From Clostridiales bacterium UBA3953 (GTDB lineage: Bacteria > Bacillota > Clostridia > Oscillospirales > CAG-272): DNA of 16,571 nucleotides. Of the stretch, positions 1-8,006 are shown piece after piece. A program made the translations under genes and the position numbers. How positions within the stretch are numbered: position 1 is the stretch's first letter; every line of letters begins with the position of its first letter. The stretch lies in assembly GCA_002385415.1 (NCBI GenBank), contig DGDL01000062.1:18982-35552 (forward strand). Direction: 5' to 3'. Under the pieces are notes generated by a model. It did not search any database and was not told the DNA's origin. It worked only from the letters and a program-made list of their open reading frames with translations.

Positions 1-231
1 CTCCTCCATTGCGATTGCCGCCGACGGCCCGCCTATGCCGGTTGAAGTAACCGACACCGGCACGCCGCAAATCGAGCCGGTGTATGTTGTATACTCGCGA
101 TTTTGCGCAACTTTGCGCGGCTCGTCGAAATATTCGGCAATAAGCTCGCATCTGCCGGGGTCGCCGGGCAGCAGCACGTATCTACCCACTTCACCCGGCG
201 CGCAGGCGATATGATACTGACGTGTGGACAT
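1..231 (-). CDS. udp: Uridine phosphorylase-like nucleoside phosphorylase, 5' part only
   Basis: The first 77 codons of a minus-strand gene that runs out of the window at base 1. The family splits a nucleoside with phosphate into free base and (deoxy)ribose-1-phosphate in the cytoplasm for salvage. The N-terminus carries the PNP/UDP phosphorylase signatures: LLPGDPGRCELIAEYFDEP near residues 20-38 (GDP phosphate-binding loop), then NREYTTYTG and STGIGGPSAAIAMEE up to the window edge. The ATG at 231 is chosen because an AGAGG-type ribosome binding site lies about 8 bases upstream and the length before the GDP loop fits the family. It starts 39 bp after the murD stop, so it is probably the last visible gene of that operon. 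Family is clear; uridine rather than purine or other nucleoside specificity is inferred from the N-terminus only, since the specificity region is missing. Confidence 0.88.
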   Translation of the reverse strand, partial: MSTRQYHIACAPGEVGRYVLLPGDPGRCELIAEYFDEPRKVAQNREYTTYTGSICGVPVSVTSTGIGGPSAAIAMEE

Positions 232-270
232 GCTTTCTACCTCTGTGTTTTTTACATCCAAAATATCTGC

Positions 271-1671
271 TTAATTCCAGCTTCGGACAATATCGCAAAA
301 CCTGTGTCCGCGCGCCTCAAAGTTCGGGAACACATCAAAACTTGCACAGGCGGGGGAAAGAATAACTATGTCGCCCGGACCGGCGGCGCGGCGCGCGGCT
401 TCGACAGCCTCGTCGAAGTTTGGCTCACTTACAACAGCGGGGTTCCCTTCGGTATAATCAGGGCAGGCGAGCAGCGCCTCGCGTATTTTGGGACCCGTCG
501 CGCCGGTCAGCACGACGGCTTTTGCGTACCTGCAAAGCGATTTGGCAAGCGGGTCAAACGGAATTTGCTTGTCATACCCGCCGCAAATAACGATGACCTT
601 CCTGTCAAACGCTGAAAGCGCGGCCGCGGTACGAGTTGGGCTCGAATCTATCGAGCTGTTATAATAGCGCACGCCGCCATACTCGCGCACAAACTGGCAG
701 CGATGTTCGACGCCTTGAAAACTGCGTGCCAGCGGCGCAAAATGCGAGGTGTCGACTATGCCCATCACAGCCGCAAACGCTGCCATATAGTTTTCGGCAT
801 TGTGCGCGCCGGGCAGGAGAATATCTGACAGCGAAATGAGCTTCACCGGCTCGCCGCCTGGTCTGCGGTAGTATATGTTTCCGTCCCGCCTGTATAACTG
901 CGCGCAGCCCTCGGGCACTTCGCCCGCGGTTTTGTCGGTGCCGAAAAGTGTGACCGACACGCCGGGCGCAGCCTCTGCCGCCATTGCGCGCGTCACCTCG
1001 CAGGGCGCGCCGAGCACAAGCCTTGACCCCGGTTTTTGGTGTCGGAATATGTTGCGCTTTGCGTCGATATACTCGGCCATGTCGAGGTGATAGTCAAGGT
1101 GGTTGGGCGTTATGTTGGTTACAACCGCCACGTCGGGCGAGCGGCGCATTGTCTGTAGCTGAAAGCTTGACAGCTCCACGACACAATAGCTGTCTGGCGT
1201 GATTTTGTCCAGTCGCGGTAAAAGCGGCGCTCCAATGTTGCCGCCGACAAACACGCGCCCGCTCCCAAACTGCAGCTTGAGCAGCTTATATATGATCGTG
1301 GTGGTCGTCGTTTTGCCGTCGCTGCCTGTGATACCGATGATAGGGCAGGGGCAAAGCTCGAAAAACAGCTCCATTTCGGAGATAAGCTCCGCGCCGCGCG
1401 CAACCGCCTCCGCAAGCTGGGGCTTGTCAAAACGTATTCCCGGCGAGCGGAAAATAACTTTGTCTGTTATGCCGTCGAGATAACCTTCGCCGCAGACGAG
1501 CTTTACACCGCGCGCCTCCAGAGAGTCCGCAAGCTCGCCCAGCTCCTTGCGGCTCTTTTTGTCGCGCGCGGTGACGGTTGCGCCGCGCTCAAGCAGCCAG
1601 TCGATAAGTGGGCGGTTGGATACGCCCAGCCCAATCACCGACACGCTGACGCCGCTGTAATCGGTTGTCAA
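271..1671 (-). CDS. murD: UDP-N-acetylmuramoyl-L-alanine--D-glutamate ligase (MurD), TTG start
   Basis: Cytoplasmic Mur ligase adding D-Glu to UDP-MurNAc-L-Ala with ATP, the second amino-acid step of peptidoglycan precursor synthesis. 466 aa, normal length. The N-terminal Rossmann-like UDP-binding domain (GLGVSNRPLIDWLLERG, residues 14-30; SPGI at 76-79) is followed by the ATP P-loop GSDGKTTT at 116-123 (K120). The central domain has ELSSFQLQTM at 166-175, NITPNHLDYH at 186-195 and a likely carbamylated lysine in YIDAKRNIF (K205). The C-terminal domain has EHRCQFV and the variant YYNSSIDSSPTRT where classical MurD has an NDSKATN-type motif. The start is TTG at 1671, supported by GGAGGG at 1678-1683 six bases upstream; no ATG lies near. 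It begins 14 bp after the DUF3810 gene stop and precedes the phosphorylase gene by 39 bp, consistent with one transcript. Confidence 0.96.
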   Translation of the reverse strand: MTTDYSGVSVSVIGLGVSNRPLIDWLLERGATVTARDKKSRKELGELADSLEARGVKLVCGEGYLDGITDKVIFRSPGIRFDKPQLAEAVARGAELISEMELFFELCPCPIIGITGSDGKTTTTTIIYKLLKLQFGSGRVFVGGNIGAPLLPRLDKITPDSYCVVELSSFQLQTMRRSPDVAVVTNITPNHLDYHLDMAEYIDAKRNIFRHQKPGSRLVLGAPCEVTRAMAAEAAPGVSVTLFGTDKTAGEVPEGCAQLYRRDGNIYYRRPGGEPVKLISLSDILLPGAHNAENYMAAFAAVMGIVDTSHFAPLARSFQGVEHRCQFVREYGGVRYYNSSIDSSPTRTAAALSAFDRKVIVICGGYDKQIPFDPLAKSLCRYAKAVVLTGATGPKIREALLACPDYTEGNPAVVSEPNFDEAVEAARRAAGPGDIVILSPACASFDVFPNFEARGHRFCDIVRSWN

Positions 1672-1685
1672 TCAAATCCCTCCGT

Positions 1686-2978
1686 TTATCCGCCGGTGTC
1701 GCTTTCAACACCGAAATGCAGCTTTGCATAAGCCACCGCCAGGTCAACCACCCATCCGTAACTGCGCGTGCCCTCTGCCTGGCCTTGGATTTTCAGATAT
1801 GTGTCGTTAACTTTTTCCGATACTTTTGAAACTTTTGATTCTCTATATTTGTCGAAAAAATTGCTGTAGGCGATAAACTCGGACACAAGCCGGCGATCCA
1901 TGGACATCCATATTCTCATGTATTCGGCCGAGTCGGCTGTGTAAAGCGAGTTTATCACATAGCCGAGCATGTTGAAATATCCGCTGTACTGAATATACGG
2001 GTCGTCCGACTCGATGCAGACGAGAAAAGCCATGAAATTTGCCTCGTCCTCGCGCGCGATACCGCGTTGATGCGAAAGTTCGTGCGCCGCGGTGAAGGGA
2101 AGCGTGTAATCCGGGAAATTGGTGTTTATATTCGCCTCGCCGGTAAAATAGCTGTAAACACCCGAAATATGCGTGTAGGTCATCGGCTCCGAAAGCACTA
2201 TAGGCTTGACTTTTGTTCGCATCGACTGCAAAAACGGGTATTTTTTGCAAACGGACGCATAAGCGTCGCAAAGCTTCTCGGATAGCTCCGAAAGCGAGTA
2301 AGGCATTATCGAAAAAGAGCCGTAATCGAACTGCACGTCGTCGATTACCCCGCCAATTTTGTCAAGCAGGGCATAAGCAGTTGCGACCAGCTCGTCCGCC
2401 GAGACTTTGCTGCGCTCCAGCCCCAGTTTATCCTCGAGCGTCGAGCCGCGATATGCAGCGGCAAAATTAAGCACGAACATCGAAAACAGCAGCGACAAAA
2501 TCGAAAGCAGACCCAGTATAAAGCGGCAGTTTTTAGCCGACGAATGTTTTGAAATGCGCACCGTGCGCACAACGGCAGCCACGACAAATATAGGCAAAGA
2601 GAAAATAACCGTTTCTGCCAGCGAGAAGGGAAGGGGATTAGTAATTTTCGCCAGCAGGAAACGGAATATCGAGCTGATGCGTTCGTTGAAAAAGTCAGAA
2701 AAGGCGACGCTTTTATAAAAAGCAAAAAGCAGGATGCCCGATATACCGGCAAGCGCGAACAGCGCAAGCGATACGGGATGGATATAGTCGATTATACGCT
2801 TGCCGGATGCGTCTTTCGGCTCGGACGGAGTTGCTGCGTCGGATTGAGGGCAGCCTTGCGGCGGCAAATCCGCAGCCGCGCCGTCGCCGGTGGACGGCAA
2901 AAAGTCGCAGTATCGCTCGCCGGTGCCTGCGGCCTCACAATTCATATCGGCCGAGATTTGCATTTCGTCTTTACTCAT
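1686..2978 (-). CDS. DUF3810 family membrane protein with HExxH zinc-peptidase-like motif
   Basis: 430 aa from the ATG at 2978. Residues 1-62 are a hydrophilic, Asp/Glu/Pro-rich tail. Three hydrophobic segments follow, near 66-88, 118-138 and 152-176. The remaining C-terminal part is soluble and contains TAAHELSHQRGIAREDEANF at 296-315: HELSH (299-303) is a gluzincin-type HExxH motif and E310 or E312 could be the third zinc ligand. This pattern is typical of DUF3810, whose function I do not know to be established; peptidase activity is inference. The ATG at 2978 overlaps the last 8 bases of the upstream pseudouridine synthase gene, which suggests translational coupling. A TTG at 2999 would add seven residues but has no ribosome binding site. 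The position directly before murD makes a role near the cell envelope plausible but unproven. Confidence 0.85.
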   Translation of the reverse strand: MSKDEMQISADMNCEAAGTGERYCDFLPSTGDGAAADLPPQGCPQSDAATPSEPKDASGKRIIDYIHPVSLALFALAGISGILLFAFYKSVAFSDFFNERISSIFRFLLAKITNPLPFSLAETVIFSLPIFVVAAVVRTVRISKHSSAKNCRFILGLLSILSLLFSMFVLNFAAAYRGSTLEDKLGLERSKVSADELVATAYALLDKIGGVIDDVQFDYGSFSIMPYSLSELSEKLCDAYASVCKKYPFLQSMRTKVKPIVLSEPMTYTHISGVYSYFTGEANINTNFPDYTLPFTAAHELSHQRGIAREDEANFMAFLVCIESDDPYIQYSGYFNMLGYVINSLYTADSAEYMRIWMSMDRRLVSEFIAYSNFFDKYRESKVSKVSEKVNDTYLKIQGQAEGTRSYGWVVDLAVAYAKLHFGVESDTGG

Positions 2979-4011
2979 ATTTTTTACTACCTGTTTCAAG
3001 CAAAAGTTTAATGTCCTCGGGAATCGGCGCTTCGATTCGCAGCTCTCCCACCGTCATAGCCGCGCAGTGCAGCGCCTGGCGCGCAATCGGCTGACATTCG
3101 TCAGACGCAAACTGCCCGTAAAGTGTGTCGCCGGCTATCGGGCAACCGATATATGCGAAATGCACGCGCAGCTGGTGGGTGCGACCCGTCTGCGGAAAAG
3201 CGCGCACAACCGTCATCGGCCCAAACTTGTTTTCAAGCACAGCTTCCACAGAAAACTCGGTCACCGCGTCGTATGCGTCGGGGGTAAACGACACTTCGCG
3301 CAAGATTATGCTCGGCTGCGCGCGCCTTATGGGCGCATCTACTATCCCGTATGACCGGCGCAAACCGCTCCGCCCGCCGGCATCCCCGACACCGACATAG
3401 CGCAAGCTTCCGTCATCCGGCACAGGGCTCTCCGTTATGTAGCTTACGCCGCGGAGCGGCTCCGCCGGATTAATTATACCGCGCAGAACAGCAAAATATT
3501 CCTTTTTTATTTTAACATCGTGACCGCCGGACGGCGAAATGCCGCGTGAAAGCCGGTAGGCGGCGTGCTTGTTTTTCGCAAGCAGCACAACGCCGCTCGT
3601 ACCGTTGTCAAGCCTGTTTATCGCGCGAAAAACAAAAGGCTGGCCGCGCTCGGCAAAATGAAACGCGGCGGCGTTGGCGAGCGTATCGTCTATGTGCCCG
3701 CGGGAGGGGTGCGTCGGCATTCCCGCGGGCTTGTCAACAGCAATAATATTATCATCTTCATAAAGCACGCGGAACGGCAAATCGACCGGCACGATAAACT
3801 CGTTTACCTCGTCTTCGCCGTCAGCTTCATCAAGCTCGAGCGTGTCACCGTCGCGCAAGACCGCTCGGACGGTGACATGCTTTCCGCAAAGCAGTATGCC
3901 GCGCTCCCGTTTTTTCAGTCTCGTCACAGCGGTGCGGGACAGCCCGAGCACACTGCGTAAATACTCGCGTACGGTCATACCGTCGTGCTGTGAGCCAATT
4001 TTATAGATCAT
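2971..4011 (-). CDS. RluA/RluD-type RNA pseudouridine synthase
   Basis: Cytoplasmic enzyme family that isomerises uridine to pseudouridine in rRNA or tRNA. 346 aa, slightly longer than many RluD proteins because of a central stretch (about 160-225) containing several Gly/Arg-rich turns. An S4-like RNA-binding domain occupies residues 1-62 (VREYLRSVLGLSRTAVTRLK). The catalytic domain starts with VLYEDDNIIAVDKPAGMPTH at 82-101 and has the active-site motif INRLDNGTSG at 131-140, with D135 the expected catalytic Asp; many homologues have HRLD where this one has NRLD. QTGRTHQLRVHFAYIGCPIAGDTLYG is the second conserved block. The ATG at 4011 has no convincing Shine-Dalgarno site. The target base cannot be told from sequence alone, so no rluA/B/C/D symbol is given. 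It is the first gene of the operon with the DUF3810 gene and murD. Confidence 0.92.
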   Translation of the reverse strand: MIYKIGSQHDGMTVREYLRSVLGLSRTAVTRLKKRERGILLCGKHVTVRAVLRDGDTLELDEADGEDEVNEFIVPVDLPFRVLYEDDNIIAVDKPAGMPTHPSRGHIDDTLANAAAFHFAERGQPFVFRAINRLDNGTSGVVLLAKNKHAAYRLSRGISPSGGHDVKIKKEYFAVLRGIINPAEPLRGVSYITESPVPDDGSLRYVGVGDAGGRSGLRRSYGIVDAPIRRAQPSIILREVSFTPDAYDAVTEFSVEAVLENKFGPMTVVRAFPQTGRTHQLRVHFAYIGCPIAGDTLYGQFASDECQPIARQALHCAAMTVGELRIEAPIPEDIKLLLETGSKKYE

Positions 4012-4143
4012 TTGGAAACAAGCCTTGGAGTGTTACCTGTGGCTGCACAGCCGGAACTTGCCAAAGCAAATTTGACGGTGTGCTTCTGGTGGAATAAAAC
4101 AGCCATAATGCAATATATTTAGATAGACAACTTTCATTGCTGA

Positions 4144-5214
4144 TCAGTCAATCGGAACGCTCCAGCCGCGCGTGTCCGGCACCTTGCCCCACTGGATGGC
4201 TGTGAGCTCGTCGTAGAGGCGCTGTGCTATCGGACCGATTTTGCCTTCATTTAAAATGATTTGCTCTCCTCCGTCACAAAGTTCGCCAATTGGGGATATG
4301 ACCGCAGCGGTACCTGTGCCGAAGGCTTCATTCAGCTTGCCGGCTGCGTTTGCTTGGACAATCTCATCAAACGCTATCTTGCGCTCCACAACAGTATAGC
4401 CCCAGTCGCGCAGCAGCTCTATGCAGGACGCGCGCGTGACGCCGGGCAATATAGAGCCGTCCTCGAGCGAGGGGGTGTGAATCTCTCCGTCGATAACGAA
4501 AAACACGTTCATCGCGCCGACTTCGTCGACATATTTGCGATGTACGCCGTCCAGCCAAAGTACTTGAGCATAGCCAAGCTCGGCCGCCTTTTTCTGACCG
4601 ATGAGCGACGCGGCATAGTTGCCGCCCACTTTTGCGCGGCCGGTGCCGCCTTTGACGGCGCGAACATACTCCCGTTCCACATATATTTTAACCGGGTTTA
4701 TCCCGCTTTCGTAATATGCTCCGACGGGGGACAAAATTATCATAAACTTATATGTTTTTGAAATGCGCACGCCGAGAAAGGGGTCGGTTGCAAATATAAA
4801 GGGACGTATGTAAAGCGAGGTGCCGGGCAATTTGGGCACCCAGTCGCGGTCGGTCTTAACAATCTCTTTGAGTGCAAAAAGTATGTCGTCCGGGTCGACT
4901 TCGGGTATGCACAAGCGGCGGTTGGTCTCGTTCATGCGCTCGATATTTTTTTGCGGGCGGAACAATAATATTCTGCCGTCGGGCGCATAATATGCCTTAA
5001 GCCCCTCAAACATCTCCTGTCCATAGTGAAGTACCATCGCGGCGGGGCTGAGCGATATATCGCCGAAAGGCACAATGCGGGGGTCATGCCAACCCTTGCC
5101 CTCTGTGTAGTCCATTACAAACATGTGGTCGGTGAAATATCTGCCGAACCCGAGCTTTGTCTGGTCAGGCTTCGGTTTCGGGTTATCGGTTAAAGCAAAC
5201 TTAATGTCAAGCAT
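4144..5214 (-). CDS. ilvE: Branched-chain amino acid aminotransferase
   Basis: Cytoplasmic PLP enzyme of fold type IV that transfers the amino group between glutamate and the 2-oxo acids of Leu, Ile and Val; last step of their synthesis and first of their breakdown. 356 aa, normal for the longer BCAT group. Visible motifs: LHYGQEMFEGLKAY at 62-75, FRPQKNIERMN at 85-95, YIRPFIFATDP near 135-145, AKVGGNYAAS at 194-203 with K195 as the PLP-binding lysine, and YVDEVGAMNVFFV at 228-240 with E231 as the cofactor-contacting Glu. The C-terminal GTGTAAVISPIGEL closes the cofactor pocket. The ATG at 5214 follows AGGAG about nine bases upstream. It has its own promoter at 5251-5279 and a leader of only about 30 nt, so neither a T-box nor a leader-peptide attenuator fits. 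No clear terminator follows it. Confidence 0.96.
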   Translation of the reverse strand: MLDIKFALTDNPKPKPDQTKLGFGRYFTDHMFVMDYTEGKGWHDPRIVPFGDISLSPAAMVLHYGQEMFEGLKAYYAPDGRILLFRPQKNIERMNETNRRLCIPEVDPDDILFALKEIVKTDRDWVPKLPGTSLYIRPFIFATDPFLGVRISKTYKFMIILSPVGAYYESGINPVKIYVEREYVRAVKGGTGRAKVGGNYAASLIGQKKAAELGYAQVLWLDGVHRKYVDEVGAMNVFFVIDGEIHTPSLEDGSILPGVTRASCIELLRDWGYTVVERKIAFDEIVQANAAGKLNEAFGTGTAAVISPIGELCDGGEQIILNEGKIGPIAQRLYDELTAIQWGKVPDTRGWSVPID

Positions 5215-5250
5215 TTTGGCTATCTCCTACAAAAAAATATCTATTATATT

Positions 5251-5279
5251 ATTATAACCCTACATGTGATTTTTTTCAA
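5251..5279 (-). promoter_or_regulatory. Sigma-70-type promoter of ilvE
   Basis: On the minus strand TTGAAA (5274-5279) and TATAAT (5251-5256) are separated by exactly 17 bases. The predicted start of transcription is near 5244, leaving a leader of about 30 nt that holds the AGGAG ribosome binding site. Confidence 0.8.
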
Positions 5280-5420
5280 CTGTTTTGGCCCAAAAAGCGA
5301 GCCTGCAAAGCAAACTGCTCAATTTCTAAATATATTTGCTTCCGATGTATAAATTAGATAACCGCTGAAAAAAATAACATCAGACACCATTTTCAAGCAT
5401 ATAACGGAGGAAGAACAAAA

Positions 5421-6776
5421 ATGGCATATCATTTCAACCGGCACAAGAAGCTGCTTGCATTTTTGCTTGTGGCAGCACTGACACTGGCTACCGGAAGCAT
5501 TCTTGCGCCCGACGCCTTTGCTGCAAGCGACGCGCAGGGCTATCAGGTATCGCCGGCACTGAACATCCTGGCAAACAAGCTGGAGCTGGTCAAAACGGCG
5601 GTTGCCGGCTCTGACATCGAGTTTGCGCCGGAAGATTTCGAGGAAGCGCTGGGCGTAAAGAAGCTCGACGCCATAACGGTCGTGACGCTGCCCTCATCCG
5701 AATACGGTACGCTCATGCTCGGCTCGACGACGGTCATGAAGAACCAGACCATCTCGCGCAAAAACCTGTCGCTGCTCAGATTTGTACCGTCCGACAGCGC
5801 TGTAGCGCTCGCCGACGGCTCGTATGCTGCCAGCACCGACTTTGTGTTCCGTGCGGCAGGCAAAGCACAGCCGTATGAGGTGCTGTGCACGCTCTATGTG
5901 CTGTCCGAGCTCAACCTTGCGCCGACCGTAACCACGGCGGTGAACGGCAAGCAGAAGCTGACCGCTCTGCGCAACGTCGATCTCTATGGCAGGCTGATGG
6001 CAACCGACCCGGAAGGCGATGCGCTGCGCTATGTCATAACCAAATACCCGTCAAAGGGTACGCTTGAGCTGACAAACGAATCTTACGGCAGCTACTGCTA
6101 CCGCCCCAAAGTCAACTGGACAGGAAGCGACAGCTTTACCTATGCAGTTTACGACCAATACGGCAATCGCTCGGAAGAGGTCAAGGTCACAGTTAAGGTC
6201 GAAAAGCCCGATACCAAAGTCGTCTATGACGATCTGAACGGCCACTGGGCGCATTACGCCGCGCTGCGCATGGCTGAAAAGGGCGTCATGGTAGGCGAAA
6301 CGGTCGGCGGCAAGACGCTGTTCAATCCTGATAAGGCCGTTTCGCGCGTGGAATTCCTCGCGATGGCCATGAAAGCCACAGGTAAACAGCCGCTTTCCGG
6401 CGTCGTAAACACCGGATTTGCCGACGATGCGAATATCCTTCCTCAATACAAAGGATACGTCGCCGCCGCCGCGGAGCTTGGCTATATCACCGGCGTTGAT
6501 ACCGATACCGGCAGATACTTTTTACCAAACTACCAGATCACGCGCGCCGAGGCAGCGGTTATCCTTTCGTCCATGATAGGCACAAAGCGTCCAGTTCTCA
6601 AGACAGTGTTTGCCGACGAAAGCAGCATACCCGCATGGGCAAATGACGCTATCGCGGCGCTCGCCGAACTCGGCATAATGACCGGCACGGTCGATGGCAC
6701 TATTTCCGCCTCCAGCGGCCTCACCCGCGCACAGACAGCGTGCTTGCTCAATGCCATGATGGAGCAGCTTAAATAA
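5421..6776 (+). CDS. Secreted SLH-domain protein with two cadherin/Ig-like domains
   Basis: 451 aa, exported and probably held on the cell wall. The N-terminus is a signal peptide: HFNRHKK, a hydrophobic core at about 11-28, and a likely cleavage after DAFA near residue 34. Residues 83-165 and 165-262 look like two cadherin-like/Big_9-type beta domains. The first has SSEYGTLMLGSTTV and an LRFVPSD segment; the second has ATDPEGDALRYVIT, KGTLEL and WTGSDSFTYAVYD, typical of such repeats. Three SLH repeats follow at about 268-325, 332-388 and 396-448 (for example DLNGHWAHYAALRMAEKGVM and ITRAEAAVILSSM); SLH trimers bind pyruvylated secondary wall polymer. The ATG at 5421 has GGAGG at 5406-5410. 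The gene is monocistronic, diverges from ilvE and ends at a strong terminator. The ligand or structural role is unknown; no catalytic domain is seen. Confidence 0.9.
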   Translation: MAYHFNRHKKLLAFLLVAALTLATGSILAPDAFAASDAQGYQVSPALNILANKLELVKTAVAGSDIEFAPEDFEEALGVKKLDAITVVTLPSSEYGTLMLGSTTVMKNQTISRKNLSLLRFVPSDSAVALADGSYAASTDFVFRAAGKAQPYEVLCTLYVLSELNLAPTVTTAVNGKQKLTALRNVDLYGRLMATDPEGDALRYVITKYPSKGTLELTNESYGSYCYRPKVNWTGSDSFTYAVYDQYGNRSEEVKVTVKVEKPDTKVVYDDLNGHWAHYAALRMAEKGVMVGETVGGKTLFNPDKAVSRVEFLAMAMKATGKQPLSGVVNTGFADDANILPQYKGYVAAAAELGYITGVDTDTGRYFLPNYQITRAEAAVILSSMIGTKRPVLKTVFADESSIPAWANDAIAALAELGIMTGTVDGTISASSGLTRAQTACLLNAMMEQLK

Positions 6777-6804
6777 CGTAAATAAAATAAACGGAAGCAA
6801 AGAT

Positions 6805-6843
6805 ACGCCCGCCCGGCAGCCATGCCCGGACGGGCGTTTTTTT
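6805..6843 (+). terminator. Intrinsic terminator of the SLH-protein gene
   Basis: Hairpin with outer arms ACGCCCG (6805-6811) and CGGGCGT (6831-6837), continued inward by CCGG/CCGG after one mismatch, followed by seven T (6837-6843). It lies about 30 bp after the stop codon. There is no T-run on the other strand. Confidence 0.9.
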
Positions 6844-7015
6844 ATATTAAGCAAAGCGACCGGCGGGTTTGCGGAAATGCAGTTGCCCAATCCGGCGATT
6901 ACATACCACATGAACTTTACATTTGACGCCCGCAAAATCTGCAGGTGCGCATTTTGCCGCATATAATGCTCATGCACATAAAAAAAGCCTGCCGGCAGCC
7001 CGGCCCCGGTTTTCC
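6844..7015. other. Non-coding stretch between two converging genes
   Basis: No supported gene. On the minus strand a short GCCGG/CCGGC hairpin within about 6981-7005 is followed after four bases by seven T (A-run at 6980-6986 on the plus strand). It could be a weak back-up terminator downstream of the main lipoprotein terminator. Nothing else is recognised. Confidence 0.35.
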
Positions 7016-7052
7016 AAAAAAAATAGACGACTTCCGCAAGCGGAAGTCGTCT
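7016..7052 (-). terminator. Intrinsic terminator of the lipoprotein gene
   Basis: A perfect 13-bp inverted repeat, arms 7025-7037 and 7040-7052 (AGACGACTTCCGC and its complement), with only two bases between the arms, so the real loop is probably four or more. On the minus strand it is followed by one A and eight T (7016-7023). It lies 55 bp after the lipoprotein stop. Confidence 0.92.
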
Positions 7053-7107
7053 TAATGAATTTCAAAGAAAAGTTAACCGGTTGATTTCAAGAGTGCTGTA
7101 ATTAGAA

Positions 7108-7815
7108 TTAGTCTGTGAAGATCTGGAACTCGGACATCTGGAATGTCGTGCCGCCCTCAGCTTCAAAGACTTCGAACTTGTAGTACTGATACTCACCCTG
7201 TTTGTCCTCGTCTATAAGGAACGCATAGTAGGTGAAGTCAACGCGCTCGATGACCTGCGAGGCTTCCTGGACATAGTCGAGAACTACCCAGTTTTCGCCG
7301 TCGGTCGAACCGTAGAATATCCACTCTTCGGGTGCACGGCCGTACTGCGAGTTGTCGTTCGCGGTCGCATGCGCATAGGCGGTCAGCTTAACCGGCTCGG
7401 TAGTCTTGAAGGTGATGATCGGCGGAAGCGAGCAGCAATACTTGGTTTCGGTGTCGCCGTCAAACAGGTTGGGTGCCTCTTCCTGTTCGTTAAATCCGTC
7501 AACGTCCCATTCAAGCGAATCAAGGTCAATAAGATTGGTGACGTCGGTCTTGGAGTTCACGATCGACTCATAGTCGATGAGATCTTCCGGGGGGTTGGGT
7601 TCGGTTTCGGGTTCGGTTTCAGCTGCCGTCGTTTCCGGTGCTGCAGTTGTCTCAGCCTCAGTTGTGGCCGCAGTGGTTTCTTCATTTGGTGTGGCAGCCG
7701 TCGTGTCCGAAGCCGCTGTTGTATCAGCAGTGCCGTTGTCGTCATCTTGGGCACAAGAAGAAATCAGCAGCGCTGCAACCAACAGAGCCAAAGCAAGTGA
7801 AATAAGTTTCTTCAT
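7108..7815 (-). CDS. Lipoprotein with Thr/Glu-rich stalk and F5/8-type-C-like domain
   Basis: 235 aa. The start is the ATG at 7815, because AGAGG lies seven bases before it; the ATG at 7821 almost abuts that site. A type II signal peptide (MKKLISLALALLVAALLISSC) puts the lipidated cysteine at residue 21, so the protein is anchored on the outer face of the membrane. Residues 22-78 are a low-complexity stalk rich in Thr, Ala and Glu with repeated ETTAA-type units. Residues about 100-235 resemble a discoidin/F5/8 type C (CBM32-like) beta-sandwich: NLFDGDTETKYCC (117-129), EEWIFYGSTDGENWVVLD (163-180) and the closing YYKFEVFEAEGGTTFQMSEF (211-230). This fold usually binds sugars or other surface ligands; no enzyme domain is attached. 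It is monocistronic, between its own promoter region and terminator. The domain call rests on motif pattern, and the ligand is unknown. Confidence 0.85.
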   Translation of the reverse strand: MKKLISLALALLVAALLISSCAQDDDNGTADTTAASDTTAATPNEETTAATTEAETTAAPETTAAETEPETEPNPPEDLIDYESIVNSKTDVTNLIDLDSLEWDVDGFNEQEEAPNLFDGDTETKYCCSLPPIITFKTTEPVKLTAYAHATANDNSQYGRAPEEWIFYGSTDGENWVVLDYVQEASQVIERVDFTYYAFLIDEDKQGEYQYYKFEVFEAEGGTTFQMSEFQIFTD

Positions 7816-7891
7816 GGTCATACCTCTTTTTTATTAAAATTTTTTATTTTTGCTTTTATAAATTTTTATTAAATTTATTTTTGCACTCGCA

Positions 7892-7920
7892 ATTATAATT
7901 CTTTCTCACAATCGAGATAA
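7892..7920 (-). promoter_or_regulatory. Possible promoter of the lipoprotein gene
   Basis: On the minus strand TATAAT (7892-7897) is preceded 17 bases upstream by TTATCT (7915-7920), a poor -35 match. The 70 bases between this and the start codon are extremely A+T-rich, and the leader ends in AGAGG before the ATG at 7815. The -10 box is convincing, the -35 box is not. Confidence 0.4.
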
Positions 7921-7971
7921 TCATGCATACGCAAAAACTGCTTTACCCGTTAAAATAACGCAAGGGTACAG

Positions 7972-8000
7972 TTGACTTGCGTTTGCATCTGTGATAAAAT
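7972..8000 (+). promoter_or_regulatory. Strong promoter upstream of the structured leader
   Basis: TTGACT (7972-7977) and TAAAAT (7995-8000) with a 17-base spacer, five of six matches to consensus in each box. Transcription should begin near 8007, about 207 bases before the start codon of the next gene. Confidence 0.75.
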
Positions 8001-8006
8001 GGCGCT

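Noticed and set aside
103..615. Plus-strand frame over the phosphorylase start and murD end
   Set aside because: It is antisense to two recognised genes and has no domain or ribosome binding site.
5215..5250. T-box or leader-peptide attenuation for ilvE
   Set aside because: The mapped promoter leaves only about 30 nt of leader, too short for either.
6877..6966. 29-codon plus-strand frame with several Cys residues between two terminators
   Set aside because: No promoter, only a poor binding site, and it lies after the SLH-gene terminator. Too short to support without conservation data.
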